A DNA stretch of 64,000 nt from positions 434,001 through 498,000 of the forward strand of contig MJGA01000006.1 of the NCBI GenBank assembly GCA_001910725.1. The letters are read 5' to 3'. The notes under the pieces are model-generated. The model searched no databases and had not been told where the DNA came from. It saw only the letters and a program-made list of their open reading frames with translations. Below are positions 22,557 to 34,280 of this stretch, piece by piece. The position numbers and the translations under genes were made by a program. This DNA is from Phanerodontia chrysosporium (lineage: Eukaryota; Basidiomycota; Agaricomycetes; Polyporales; Phanerochaetaceae). Every line of letters begins with the position of its first letter. Within the stretch, counting starts at the first letter, position 1.

Positions 22557-22881
22557 GGTGTAGGTCGACGTGGCAAACGGGCATGCTGAGGGCAATTATT
22601 TACATGGATTGACGCGAGAGTTTGGTGGAGGATCACGGCAATTTTCAAGATGAAAGCCTGTGCCGACCAAGAGCCTCGCCGGGTAACGTGACGTCAGGCT
22701 ATCTACTCATCCCCACGGCCCCCGATCCACAGCACCTGCCATTCCCGGACACCCCCGCAACCAATCAGCGTCCGCAATCCAAAATTTATGGCAAGCGCCC
22801 ACGTCCTTGACGGCTTCACCATCGTCCGCGGCCTTTGACCTCCCTCCCTCGCCGTCAGCACCCAAAAGCATCGTCCAAAAG
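22557..22881. promoter_or_regulatory. Shared promoter region of PAF-AH and NAT10
   Basis: 325 bases between two divergent start codons, so both promoters and both 5' leaders must fit here or overlap. No TATA box stands out. Confidence 0.5.
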
Positions 22882-25800
22882 ATGCGCAAACAGCTCGACC
22901 CGCGGATACCCATCCTCATCAACAACAATGTCAAGAAGAACCATCGCTCGTTCATAGTGCTCGTGGGAGACAAGGGCCGGGACCAGGTGCGTGAATCCCG
23001 CTTCATGCCTAGCATACGATGCTGACTGGAAAAGATTGTCAACTTGCACTTCCTCCTTTCCCAAGCTCGCGTGTCTGCGCGGCCGTCTGTACTGTGGTGC
23101 TACAAGAAGGACCTCGGTTTTACGAGGTATGCTTGCCTGCCTTTCCAATATTGCCCTAATAACACTGCTACCTATAGTCACCGCAAGAAGCGCGAAGCCA
23201 AGATAAAGCGAGATGTGAAGCGAGGTATTCGCGAGCCAAATGAGCAGAACCCCTTCGAAATCTTCATCACTGTGACTGATATTCGCTATACGTACGTCCC
23301 CATATTTTTCCTCTCATAAAGGCGACTCAAGACTACCGTGCAGGTACTATAAAGAGTCTCACAAGATTCTGGGTAACACATATGGCATGCTGGTACTCCA
23401 GGACTTCGAGGCTATCACCCCGAACCTTCTTGCGAGGACAATCGAGACGGTGGAAGGAGGCGGTTTGGTCGTGCTGCTGTTGAAGACAATGACCTCGTTG
23501 CGTCAACTGTACACTATGACAATGGTGCGTATCACAAATTCCGCGCGCTCGCGATCAATCTCAACTCCCCCAGGACGTGCACTCGCGATATCGCACATCC
23601 GCTCATGACACGGTAGTTGCACGCTTCAACGAACGATTCATCCTCTCCCTCGGCTCATGCGACGACTGTCTAGTCCTCGACGACGAGCTGAACGTGCTTC
23701 CTATCTCCCGTGGAAAGGATATCAAGCCGCTCGAGGAGGATCGTGGCAAGGGCAAGGAGGAGTCCGAGCTCAAGGATCTCAAGGACAGCCTTGCAGATAC
23801 CAAGCCCGTCGGCGAACTGGTCAAACTTGCCAAGACCATCGACCAAGCCCAGGCTATCCTCACCTTCGTCGACGCCATTGCGGAGAAGACGCTTTCATCA
23901 ACTGTCACGCTCACTGCTGGCCGTGGTCGTGGAAAGTCTGCTGCTCTGGGTCTCGCAATTGCCGCCGCCGTCGCACACGGGTACTCAAACATATTCGTCA
24001 CAAGTCCCACGCCAGAGAACTTGAAGACTCTTTTCGACTTCATCTTCAAAGGTCTCGACGCACTGGGCTACGAAGAGCACCTCGACTACGACATCGCTCA
24101 GAGCACTAACCCAGACTTCAACAAGGCTATCGTCCGCGTCAACATCTTCCGCCAGCATCGTCAGACTATCCAGTGGATCCAGCCTGAAGATGCGCATGTG
24201 CTTGGTCAGGCCGAGCTTGTCATTATCGATGAAGCTGCCGCTATCCCTCTTCCCCTCGTCCGCAACCTTATCGGCCCCTACCTCGTATTCATGGCCTCTA
24301 CCATCAATGGCTACGAAGGAACGGGTCGCTCGCTGTCTCTCAAGCTTATCCAGCAACTGCGCGAGAGTACCCGGCCGTCGCTCACGAAGGACGCACAAGC
24401 TACTGAGGAAGACGTGCCGACCGCATCATCGTCTAAGAAGGCGGTAGCTAAGGCACCTCCAAAGGCCCGTACACTCCGCGAGATCAAACTCGAGACTCCG
24501 ATTCGATACGCTGCGGAGACAAGGTTGAGAAGTGGCTGAACAGCCTTCTCTGCCTCGACGCGTCCGTGCTGCCGAAGGCGACGCACCAGGGCTGCCCGCA
24601 CCCATCCGAGTGCGAACTCTTTTACGTGTCGCGCGACACCCTGTTTAGCTATCACCCCGCGTCGGAGGTCTTCCTCCAACGCATGATGGCGCTCTACGTC
24701 GCGAGCCACTACAAGAATCAGCCGAACGACCTGCAGCTCCTCTCCGATGCCCCGCGCACCATCTCTTCGTCCTGCTGCCGCCAATAAAGGACGACGAGAC
24801 CCACTTGCCGGAGCCGCTCGTCGTTCTGCAGGTGGCCCTCGAGGGTCGCATCAGTAAGGCGGCGATCATGGAGGGCCTGAGTCGCGGCTACCGTGCGGGC
24901 GGAGACATGATCCGTGGTTGATCTCGCAGCAGTTCCAGGAGAGCAAGTTCGCGCTGCTTTCGGGTGCGCGTATCGTGCGCATAGCGACACACCCCGATTA
25001 CACAAGTGTACGTGAATTTTCTGTGATCGCAAGCTGACTGCTGCTGACCCCGGATGGCTCCGTAGATGGGCTACGGCGCGCGTGCGATCCAATGCCTCAA
25101 CGCGTTCTACAGCGGCGAGTACTTCAACCTCGACGAGGCCAACGAGGCGGAGCAGCCTACCCGGACCCGTCGCGCATCGATGAGCACACGAACCTCCTCA
25201 CCGACAAGCCCACTGTGCGGGCTACGAACGCGATGCCGCCGCTGCTCCAGCGGCTCAGCGAGCGCAGGCCCGAGACGCTGGACTACCTTGGCGTATCGTA
25301 CGGCCTGACGCCGCAGCTCCTGCGTTTCTGGAAGCGCGCGGGCTTCGTGCCGCTGTACCTGCGGCAGACGCAGAGCGAGCTCACTGGCGAGCACACGTGC
25401 GTCATGGTGCGCGGCCTGAACTCGTCGACAGACGAGGAGCTGCAGTGGCTTAGCGAGTTCGCGAAAGGTGCGTTCTGCTGAGAAGCGTTGCTATTTGCCG
25501 ATATTTAACAGGCCTGCTCCGCAGACTTCCGCCGCCGCTTCCTCACGCTGCTGTCGTTCAAGTTTAGGGAGTTTGGTGCCGTTACTGCGCTGAGCGTGCT
25601 CGAGGCTGCGAACGCCGGTGTGAAAAAGCTCGACGAGGATCCTGCGCGAGAACTCTCCCCGACTGAGTTGGGCTTCCACATGTCACCGTTTGACCTCAAG
25701 CGTCTCGAGTCATACGCGAACAACATGCTCGACTACCATGTCATTCTGGATCTCCTTCCTGCCGTTGCGATATTCTACTTTGAGAAACGTCTCGGTGCTG

Positions 25801-26514
25801 AGATTCGTCTGAGCGCGGTACAGAGCTCGATCCTGCTCGCGCTCGGACTGCAGCGAAAGACGATCGAGGAGGTCGAGGTGCGCTCTTTTCGCTATCTCTC
25901 ATCTCCGTCATCAGAAGCTGACGCAAAGATGTGCGATCTGTATAGGCAGAGTTACAGCTTCCCGTCAACCAGGCCCTGGCCCTGTTCGGGAAGCTTGTCC
26001 GGAAGCTGAGCAAGCGCCTTCAGGACATCCAGAAGGCAGCCATCGAGGCGACTCTCCCTGAGGCGCCACGGAAACTGCGCGTCGCGGACGACGCCGAGGG
26101 GCAGGCCAGCAAAGACTGGAAACCCGTCGCGACGAGTCTCGAGGCAGAGCTCGATGAGGCGGGCGACGAGGCGACACGGGCGCTGCGCGAGAAGCAGCGG
26201 CAAATGATCGACTCGCTGGACCTGAGCAAGTAAGTCGCGTTCCCGCTGAGCCCGCTGCACCGGAGCGAATGACGTCCTGACCAGACTGTCCGTGCGCTAG
26301 GTACGCGATCAACGACGCCGCGACGGACTGGAGCATGGCGGAGGCGCAGGTCGCGCGCCTCGCCGCGGGGGGCACCGACGGCAAGTCAACGGTCGTCACC
26401 GTGAAGAGCACCGCCACGGCGGGACAAAAGCGCAAGGCGGACGAGGACGCCGGCGCCGCGAAGGAAAAGGAGAAGAAGGGGGCGAGGCGCAGCATGAAGA
26501 AGGCGAAGCGGTAG
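22882..26514 (+). CDS. NAT10: RNA cytidine acetyltransferase NAT10/Kre33, four frameshifts
   Basis: Makes N4-acetylcytidine in 18S rRNA and some tRNAs in the nucleolus and is needed for small-subunit biogenesis. The start MRKQLDPRIPILINNNVKKN is followed by RARPSVLWCYKKDLGF (with one residue variant), SHRKKREAKIK, VLQDFEAITPNLLARTIETV, the Walker A region GRGRGKSAALGLAIA, ELVIIDEAAAIPLPLVR and FMASTINGYEGTGRSLSLKL, i.e. the helicase part. Then come the GNAT and C-terminal parts: FYVSRDTLFSYHPASEVFLQ, IATHPDYTSMGYG and EYFNLDEANEAEQ, ending in a Lys/Arg-rich tail. The frame breaks four times by loss of one G or C: about 24515, 24754, 24912 and 25155. Each break leaves perfect family sequence on both sides in adjacent frames. 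Length with these allowed for is about 1050, normal for the family. Because the gene is essential in yeast, assembly error is the likely cause. Confidence 0.95.
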
Positions 26515-27287
26515 ATGTGTGTGCCAGCGCCGCGCGACGGGGCAAGTCGTTCGTTGCCCGTGTGGATCCAGGCCGGTACTTGACTGCCCAGAGTCCGCTG
26601 AGACGTCTCAGCGGTTGGGGGTGGTGAATTTTTGCGCCGTCGGGCTTCCGGTCCTGTGGCCATCCATTCGGCAGCGAGTGGCGGCTGTTCTCATGCGGTC
26701 GTCCGGCCGGCAGACCTGGTCATCTAGTCGTTTGTTTCGGTTGTCGTGGGCTCCCAGGGGGTTTAGCACTAGCTGATATAGGGGAATTAGATACAGTCAA
26801 AAGTGTACGCTTGCATTGAGTAGAGAAGTGTGCGGATTGAGTTGCGCTCCTGTTACGTTCCTGGGTGGATGGAAAGATCTAGCTGTGAGATCCGGTGGTG
26901 TGGGGTATGCCCCGCGTGATGATCGTGGCGGCGGGGTCAACCGTTGTTGATATCTCGGCCGACTCATTGGTGGTTTGCTCCAGCACCGTCGAGGGGCCTG
27001 CACAGTCGTCGACATGCAGACACGTAGTGCTACGCTGCAAGGTCAAAGTATACAAGGCCTGTGCTCGAAGCAGCACGCCCGGGCCCTGAGATACGCGCGG
27101 ACCGTCGACGCGTGGGTGGAAGGAGAAGAGTAATGATGCAGCTCGCTTTGGAAGGCTCTCCCGTCCGGGCTGATGCCGATCAGAGCTTGTCTGGTGAGCC
27201 AGTGACGCTCATCTGCAGTGGGAGAAACGGTATAAAACCTGCGAGGGTCATTCGAGCGTGCACCCTTTCACGCGGTCTCTCTCTTCC
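26515..27287. other. Intergenic between NAT10 and JEN-like transporter
   Basis: 773 bases holding the NAT10 3' end and the transporter promoter; the TATA box at 27231-27236 is listed separately. No gene is seen. Confidence 0.5.
27231..27236 (+). promoter_or_regulatory. TATA box of the JEN-like transporter
   Basis: The sequence tataaa, followed by a C/T-rich stretch, lies 57 bases before the ATG at 27288. Spacing and context are typical for an agaricomycete core promoter. Confidence 0.55.
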
Positions 27288-29342
27288 ATGGCTCCCCGCT
27301 TCCTTACCAGCCTCATTCCCCGCAGAGAGAAACGCGAGGAGGGCAGACCTCTCCTCGAGGTCCTCCGCTCCCTGACCTGGGTGCAGTGGGGTCATTTCTG
27401 GTCAGGTAAGTCATTCCCCATGTCAATGCCCCAGCCGCCCGCGCTAAGCCTCTATTGTGCAGGATGGCTCGCTTGGACGTGCGACGCGGTGGACTTCTTC
27501 AGTGTCTCTCTCAGCGTAACGAACCTCCAGAAGCAGTTTAATAAGGACACGAACCACATTGTACGAGACCCCCTCTTCTGAGTCATATTCCTGATAATTG
27601 ACAATTGGCGCAGACGACCGCCATCACGCTCACCCTTCTTCTGCGCTCTGCCGGCGCCGTAAGTCCCCCGCACGCTGCCAGACGCGCAGGGTCCTCACCC
27701 GTTGCAGGTCATCTTCGGTATCCTCTCTGATCGCTATGGCCGCAAGTGGCCTCTCGTCGCAAACTTGCTCATGGTCGCTGTCCTCGAGCTCGGTTCAGGC
27801 TTCGTGCAGACGTTCGAGCAGTTCCTGGCGTGCGCTCCATCTTCGGTATCGCCATGGGCGGCATCTGGGGCCTCGCAGCGTCCACCGGTCTCGAGAATCT
27901 GCCGGTCGAGGCGCGTGGCTTGGCCAGCGGCATCCTGCAACAAGGATACGCCGTTGGATATCTGATCGCGGCCGTCATCAACCTCTTCCTCGTTCCCGAG
28001 GTCTCTGCAGGATGGCGGTCGCTTTCTGGACGGCCTCCGGCATGTCGCTCTTCGCCGCGGTCATCCGCATGATGCTCCCGGAGAGCGAGATCTTCCTGAG
28101 AGCAAAGGCCGCAAGAGCGCACACCGGACACTCGACGAAGAGCAAGACTCGCATCTTCTTGCACGAGACGAAGGAGATGTTGAAGAAGCACTGGCTTCTG
28201 TGTATTTATGCTGTATTATTGATGACTGGTGAGTACACTTCGGAAATGAATACGGACGCAAGATCCTGATAGCAATATAGGTTTCAACTTCCTTTCGCAT
28301 GGATCGCAAGATCTCTACCCGACTTACTTGCAGAAGTCCAAGGGCTTCACCAGTCACGACTCGACAGTGGCTACCATCATCGGTAACTGCGTAAGTACCA
28401 TCGCTTCACCTCCTAGACAGCACAAATTGATCTTGATTCTAGGGCGCCATTGCGTAAGTTACCTCATGAGAGTCGTAGTGCGCATATACTCACCGATTTC
28501 AGTGGAGGCGCGGTTGCTGGCTGGATAAGTCAATACATTGGTCGTCGCCTGACCATAATGTGAGTACCTTGCTGCCACACTCACCAGGATCCGAGCTCAC
28601 CCTGAATTGCAGAATCTTCGTTTGTCTCATCGGCGCGTTCATTCCGCTGTGGATCCTGCCAAGCTCCTTCGGTGCCCTGTCAGCTGGCGCGTTCTGCATC
28701 CAGTTTGGAGTGCAGGGTGCATGGGGTGTGGTACGTGTCAGCCATATGCAGCCAAGACCTAGAGCTCACTTTCCCATGCAGATCCCGATCCAGCTTGCCG
28801 AAATGTCGCCTCCGGCATTCCGTGCGACGTTCCCTGGAGTGGCATACCAAGTCGGAAACGTGAGTAGCGACGTATCGGAACCGCGTGGCACAGGCTAACC
28901 GCAATCCGGTAGATGGTCTCGTCTGCATCTGCGCAAATCGAAGCCAGTGAGTACAGACCTTCTTTTGAGCGTTACCACGTTACTCACGCTGTTCAACAGC
29001 TGGAGGCAACCACCTCAAGACCACGATCCCCGGAAGCCCAACACCTGTGCCAGACTATGCCACGGTCCAGGGTATCCTGATCGGCGTCGTCTCCGCGTTC
29101 GTCCTCATCGTCACCATCATCGGCCCAGAGTACGCAGTCCGCACTGGCACATCCGTGGTCCATAAACTCACCTGGTCCCCCACAGAAACCACGGTTCGCA
29201 CTTCGAGAAGCACAAGACGGCCATCGAGGAGGGCGGTGGACGTGACGAGATCGCAGAGGAGGAAGTCGAACAGCGCGACGAGTCGCGCCCCGACAGCATC
29301 CGCGTGGAAGACGAGAAGCGGCCGTCGATCGAAAATGCTTGA
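27288..29342 (+). CDS. JEN-type monocarboxylate (lactate/pyruvate) transporter, MFS; two frameshifts
   Basis: A 12-helix major facilitator of the sialate:H+ symporter/JEN group, expected in the plasma membrane for proton-coupled uptake of lactate, pyruvate or acetate. Early exons give WVQWGHFWSG, WLAWTCDAVDFFSVSLSVT and FGILSDRYGRKWPLV (MFS loop 2-3). Later come EARGLASGILQQGYAVGYL, then FNFLSHGSQDLYPTYLQ, which holds the JEN signature NxxSHxSQDxxxT, and GGAVAGWISQYIGRRLTI. The hydrophilic C-terminal tail is acidic and ends KRPSIENA (stop 29340-29342). Two single-base losses break the frame, near 27830 (GCGGTG read as GCGTG) and 28025 (TTTT read as TTT); the residues on both sides match the family in different frames. 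The TATA box lies 57 bases before the ATG. Confidence 0.9.
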
Positions 29343-30331
29343 GCGCGTCCAGCCACGTCCGACGCGACGGCCAGTCGGCCACGACCGCATGACCTGTGTA
29401 CGACCTGTTCACGATTAATGTTGCTGGACCCGACTGTTGTACTGTATTTTACTATCCTCGCATGTGAACTTCCCTCTACTGTATTGCGTCCCGCGAGATC
29501 GGTTTGCTATGATTGACATGCAATTGGCATGAGCAAGATTTCCTTGAGGAATATGCCGTGGCCGTGGTAGTGTTGGTAGGAACTGGAGTAGGAGCTGCGG
29601 ACTTGGCGAAGCACCTTGAGCGCATCCAGCTACGGGCCGATCTCCGCCACGCGACTACATCCGATGTTCCCCGTTGGTCGACCTTCTCCGTCGTATTCAA
29701 CTGCCTTCGTGTCTTCACGAGCATACCATGCTTGCGATACGCGCGCCGCTGAGTGTCGATATCGTGGGTGGGTGAAGACTCTCCTATTCCTATGTCACAG
29801 GCGATGAAGCGACTCCTCTTGAAACAGCTCGACGCCGAGGAGCCGTGAGCCCTCGAAACGCATGAGCCCTTGGCGTTGGGACAGGACCGACCCAACTCAG
29901 CACCCGTCGAGCTCCTGAACATGTGGCGGGCATTGGGGTCTCCCAGTATACATGCTAGGGCGTACGTATAAGCCCATTGTCGGTCAAACTGCTGCTCTGC
30001 CTATGCCGGGGCGCATAGTCTTCAAGGCAGGCCTAACAATCCACTCCCTCGAAAGGGGCGATCAGTACGCCACGGGCAAGCTATGCGTTACGAGGTCGTG
30101 GGCGGCATAGGCCCAAACGCCCGCCCGACCGGTGTATACTGGATTACGCTTCCAAGATCGCTGACCGTACCGAACGGCGTCCAACGGCATATGCACCTAG
30201 GGCTCTGGCATATAAACCCCAAGCTGACGCCTCTGGCATGGGGCGAAGGTAAAAGCTGAACTCTGCAACAGCGTATGCAAACCTTGCTTCTTCACTAAAC
30301 GTCAACTGACCGCACCTTCCTAGTTCCCGCC
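29343..30331. other. Intergenic, upstream of methyltransferase
   Basis: 989 bases with no convincing reading frame. It contains a TATA box at 30211-30216 near its right end. Nothing else is identifiable. Confidence 0.5.
30211..30216 (+). promoter_or_regulatory. TATA box of the methyltransferase gene
   Basis: tataaa followed by cccc lies 121 bases before the ATG at 30332, within a TATA-type promoter layout like those of neighbouring genes. Confidence 0.45.
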
Positions 30332-31154
30332 ATGACCAAGGACTCTAATGCACCATACGCGATAGGCCAGGGAGACGGCATCGTCGAGCTGTTCCGCAAG
30401 CGGACAGTCGACAACTCCGCAGCGTACCTCAAAGGCTCGCTAGAGCCGCACATGAGGATCCTCGATGTCGGCTGCGGCCCGGGCAGCATTACGATCGACC
30501 TCGCAAGACATGTGCCGCTCGGACATGTCACTGGCGTTGACACCGCAGCAGCGAGCGATACACTCGCCAAAGCCCGTGCGCAAGCGGAGAAAGAAGGCGT
30601 GCGGAACGTCGAGTTCCGCGTCGGCGACGCGCTCGCGCTGCCGTTCCCGGACGGCAAATTCGACGTCGTGCACGCGCACCAGGTGCTGCTGCACGTCGAC
30701 GACGCCGTGGGCATGCTGCGGGAGATGCGCCGCGTCGCGAAGCCGGGCGGGCTCGTCGCGTGCCGCACATACGACACCGGCACGCTGCTCCTCTATCCGC
30801 CCGACGCGCGGCTTGACCGGCTGCAAGCTGTGTTCCAACGTGTCATGGAGTCGTGGGGGCGCACCACCAGGGCGGGACGGCTCGCGCCCGTCTTCGCACG
30901 CCGGGCGGGCTTCAGGCCGGCGGACATCCGCGTCACGTCGAGCAACTACACGAACTACACGCCTGAGGACCGCAGGTACTGGGCGGGGATGTCGATCAAT
31001 GTGGCGAGGGAGTCGCCGTTGGTGAGGAAGCTCTCGACAAGGCTTTGCAGCCCCAGAGGAGATAGAAGCGGCGATCAAGGGTTGGGAGGAATGGGCAGCG
31101 AACGACGAGGGTCTTGCTATCGGTATGAACGTCGAAATTCTGTGTCGGGTGTAG
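30332..31154 (+). CDS. Class I SAM-dependent methyltransferase, frameshifted near the 3' end
   Basis: A single-exon enzyme of about 274 residues. MRILDVGCGPGSITIDLA is motif I (SAM-binding), GHVTGVDTAAAS supplies the acidic residue that binds the ribose, and ALPFPDGKFDVVHAHQVLLH is the motif II/III region; LREMRRVAKPGGLVACRTY is the post-III strand. The layout is that of the UbiE/COQ5-like (methyltransferase 11) group, but the substrate is unknown. After LVRKL (about 31030-31042) the frame moves by two net lost bases. The conserved end then reads PEEIEAAIKGWEEWAAN and GLAIGMNVEILCRV with a TAG at 31152-31154, in place of the long divergent tail the literal frame would give. ATG 30332 is the first after the TATA box. 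Confidence 0.8.
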
Positions 31155-31631
31155 TTGCAATGTTGGCACTATTCTTTTGCCTCATAGCTGCCAACGCCGC
31201 CGCGATGAGAGGCCGGTGACGCGACGACCGCAACGGTGCTGAGTCAACTCATCTTCGATTTCACTGCGCCGCCAATACAGTCATGCTGAATACGTTAGCT
31301 TCTTCTAAACACCGCGATGCTCGCGCCGAACATAGCGATGCGGCGCGAAGAGTCAGAACACAGCGGTGGGAGAGGCTCGACATAAATGTCGTCCAATCGC
31401 AGGCCGGTCCGCCATCTATCTGGTGACTCTGCTTATCAGATAAGATGACAGGTGTGGTCTGATCTGGCTGCGTCTTATCTCATCAAGCGCCTCGTGTCCG
31501 TCTCTCGCGTCTGCTCGTCGACCGCCGCCAGGTCTACTCAGAACCACAGGGCTATGGCGGCTAGCAATGCTAGAGTATAAAGGGTCCATGCGCGTAGCAA
31601 ATGTTAGTGTGCCACATACTCCCCTTTGAAC
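31155..31631. other. Intergenic between methyltransferase and AIF-like gene
   Basis: 477 bases holding the methyltransferase 3' end and the promoter of the next gene; the TATA box is at 31576-31581. No gene is seen. Confidence 0.5.
31576..31581 (+). promoter_or_regulatory. TATA box of the AIF-like gene
   Basis: tataaa lies 56 bases before the ATG at 31632, nearly the same spacing as at the JEN-like transporter. Confidence 0.55.
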
Positions 31632-33395
31632 ATGAGTACTAAGACCCCCTTGACCAGGACTGTCGCCGTCATCGGCGCGTCTTATGGAGGTGCGCCAGTT
31701 GTGCCGCGTTAGGAGAGGGGCCGTGATTCACAGGGTTGCTGTAGGTCAGGCGGCAGCGGGTGTACTTGCGCAAGGCTTACCAGACAACTGGAGAGTGGTG
31801 GTAATTGATCGCAATAGGTTCGTTGTCAACTCACAGATGCCCATGCACATCGTCTGACTGTATTCTCCTAGCCATATGAATCGTACGCAGCCTTGCGCCT
31901 TCATCCGTCTTTTATTGATATGCCCATGAAGACCTTTACGTCTTTCCGCGATGTTCCGTGGTGTCTGGCCACGAGCACAAGGCCTGTGCGTAGCAATCAT
32001 TACCAACTGTTTGTCTTGCATGCTAACGCCGACACCGACCTAGTCATACCGTACAGCCGCATCCTATACAGGAACACTCCAGACACGCTCGCGCCTTCTA
32101 AGGGTGATCGTCACGTCGTCGTGCATTCCTGCGTCACGGATCTCCATGAGCACTCCTTGACGCTCTCGAGAGCTGCCCCGGAGGCAGGCATCACGCAGCG
32201 CAATCTTACCTTTGACTACCTCGTGTATGCGCTGGGTTCTCACTTACCGGAGCCGATCGATCTCTGGGGGCCTGTCAACTTGGGCAATACTCCGTACGAT
32301 GGGACGAAGTCGAGCGGTATCGAGTGGATGAAGAATGCCAGAAGCGCATTCAGGATGCCTCGAGCGTGCTTGTCGTTGGCGGCGGTGCCTTAGGAATCCG
32401 TAGGTCTCCTCATTCCGCTTCTCGATCTTTACTGACTGTGTGAACAGAGTATGCCACTGACATCGCGGACGCGTATCCCGACAAACGCGTGACCCTGCTT
32501 CACTCACGCGATCAGTTGCTGCCCAAATTCGATCGTCGCATGCATGAGCAGAGTACGTCGATGCACGTTTCGCTCATGCATCATTGAACTCACCAGTTTC
32601 TTCAGTTGTTGAACGCATGTCAGAGTTAGGAATCACTTTTGTTCTCGGTGAACGACTGGATCTATCTTCTGTCGCGCCTGGTGTGCTCAACTCTACCGAT
32701 GAGCATGTCTTCCGCACACTTTCAGGGAAGGAGATTCGTGCCAGCTTGGTCGTACGTTCTGGAACTTGTCGTTGGAATCCACATTCGATGCTCACCCGTC
32801 CGAGCAGCTTTTGTGCACAGGCCAACGCCCGAATACTGAGCTGCTTCGTAACATCGCCCCAGACTCTCTCATCCCGGCGGTCCGGACAAGGGTCAAGTTC
32901 GCGTAGCCAGGACGATGCAGCTCGCGGAGCCAGTGAATGATAGTGCTGCGCCGGATGGGCTTCGTGTGGTCCAGCCACACATTTTTGCCATCGGCGATGC
33001 GGCGGACGCCTTCGGGGCGGGCAAGCTTGGGCATTGTGCCGCGGCCCAGGTGCGCTAACTGCCCTGCATTACACTTGTTCCTTGCTGACGGAGCTCTTCA
33101 GGCTAGGCTGGCTGCCAACAACATCCTCAAGCTCATCCGACGCCAGGAAGGAATATCTCCAGATGAACCCCTTGAGTCATATATCTCCTCTCCGCCCGGC
33201 ATCAAGCTGTCATTGGGACTGGTATGTGACTTGTTCAGCTGGCCAACGACGTAGCCAACCTTTGGCCGCTATCTGCAGACTCGTGCGCTGCGCCTGCGCT
33301 CTGGAGTTATCGAAGAACTTACGGACCAGCCGGTCGACTGGGAAGCCGCGTACATGTGGCGAGTCTTCGGCCATCCTGGCGTATATTCAGGATAA
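31632..33395 (+). CDS. AIF-like FAD/NAD(P)-dependent oxidoreductase, two frameshifts
   Basis: A pyridine-nucleotide-disulphide oxidoreductase fold of the AIF/AMID type. The first exon reads TVAVIGASYGG (FAD-binding GxxxGG), then AGQAAAGVLAQGLP and VVVIDRNSHMNH, the latter completed across a 47-nt intron into LYVFPRCSVVSGHEHKAFIP. Later exons have LTFDYLVYALGSHLPEP, SSVLVVGGGALGI (NAD-binding GGGxLG), PHIFAIGDAADAFGAGKLGH (second FAD motif GD) and a C-terminal WEAAYMWRVFG. One base seems lost near 32335 (after EWMK, before RIQDASSVL) and one near 32880 (GGG read as GG before GPDKGQVRVARTMQ). The stop is TAA 33393-33395. In related fungi such enzymes occur in mitochondria or cytosol; here no targeting peptide is evident. 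Role unknown. Confidence 0.87.
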
Positions 33396-34280
33396 GAAGC
33401 CCTGCATCACTGGACTCCAAGTGCGTGTGTCCACACGTAGCCTGCGTGTCCGTTATTCGTGTTGTTGGGATTTGCGGAGCTAACGAGGTTGGCACGTCAG
33501 TGAGGAGAAATGGCGTTACTTCAGATTACCAGTAGAATTCGGTTAGTATACGGTCGATCAAGCAGTTACAAGGAACGGCGACCATTCAGCCAAGGTTCGC
33601 CAAGATCGTGTCTTGTATGTCTTGTCCCTGGTGTTTGGCGTGTGTAGACTGGACAAGAGAGTCTTGTGGCAACCACGTGGCGTCTTGGTTATTCTCTTGT
33701 TGGAGACGTCCGCGGCGAGGATTTCTGGTGGAAACACGACGCGGAGTGTGTCGTACATCACAAGCAGCCGGTGCGTCGACTGGCGTTAATCGTGATTGTA
33801 GCCTTACCGTCGCGGAAGCGTAAACGCACGCATGGCCTCTTTCGTCACAACAAATAGCTAGATAACTTAAGCCAACGCGACGGCGACATACCATCTGGGG
33901 TGGGTAGCGGATACTCGGAGGCAACAGGACGACGTGATGATTTGGCGAAGGAATTTTGCCAGGAATTATGCGAAAGGCTTGGCAGGGCGCGGCGGTTACC
34001 CCGGCGTTGCTACCATCAGCACGGATGCCACGCCGCCGTTGAGGCATCTAGCCTCGACCCGTCGCTTCCTGGGCTCATGCAGCCAATCATTACCCGCTGC
34101 TAGCGAACGGGAGAAGTCGCACGGTAGGCAGGCATCCCCACCTGAGTTTGAATTTACACGAGGGCGGCTCTATATCAACTGGGGACCTGCCCATCCTCCT
34201 CCTCCAATCTCTCTCTCGCTCTCTGCCCTCTGTCGGTGTCTCCTTCAGGCCTAATCTACCTTACTCACTACTTGGGAACT
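33396..34280. other. Intergenic upstream of secreted protein A
   Basis: 885 bases with a long pyrimidine-rich stretch before the start at 34281, typical of strong fungal promoters; a tatatc element lies near 34171. No gene is seen. Confidence 0.5.

Noticed and set aside
22882..26514. Several separate small genes or a pseudogene in place of NAT10
   Set aside because: The fragments are adjacent, in correct order, and each break is a single lost base in a G/C run with full conservation on both sides. An essential gene with four separate inactivating mutations and no other decay is less likely than sequence error.
27288..33395. Biosynthetic or catabolic cluster formed by the transporter, methyltransferase and AIF-like oxidoreductase
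   Set aside because: They are in the same direction, but there is no backbone enzyme or shared substrate logic, and the neighbours are unrelated; grouping would be speculation.
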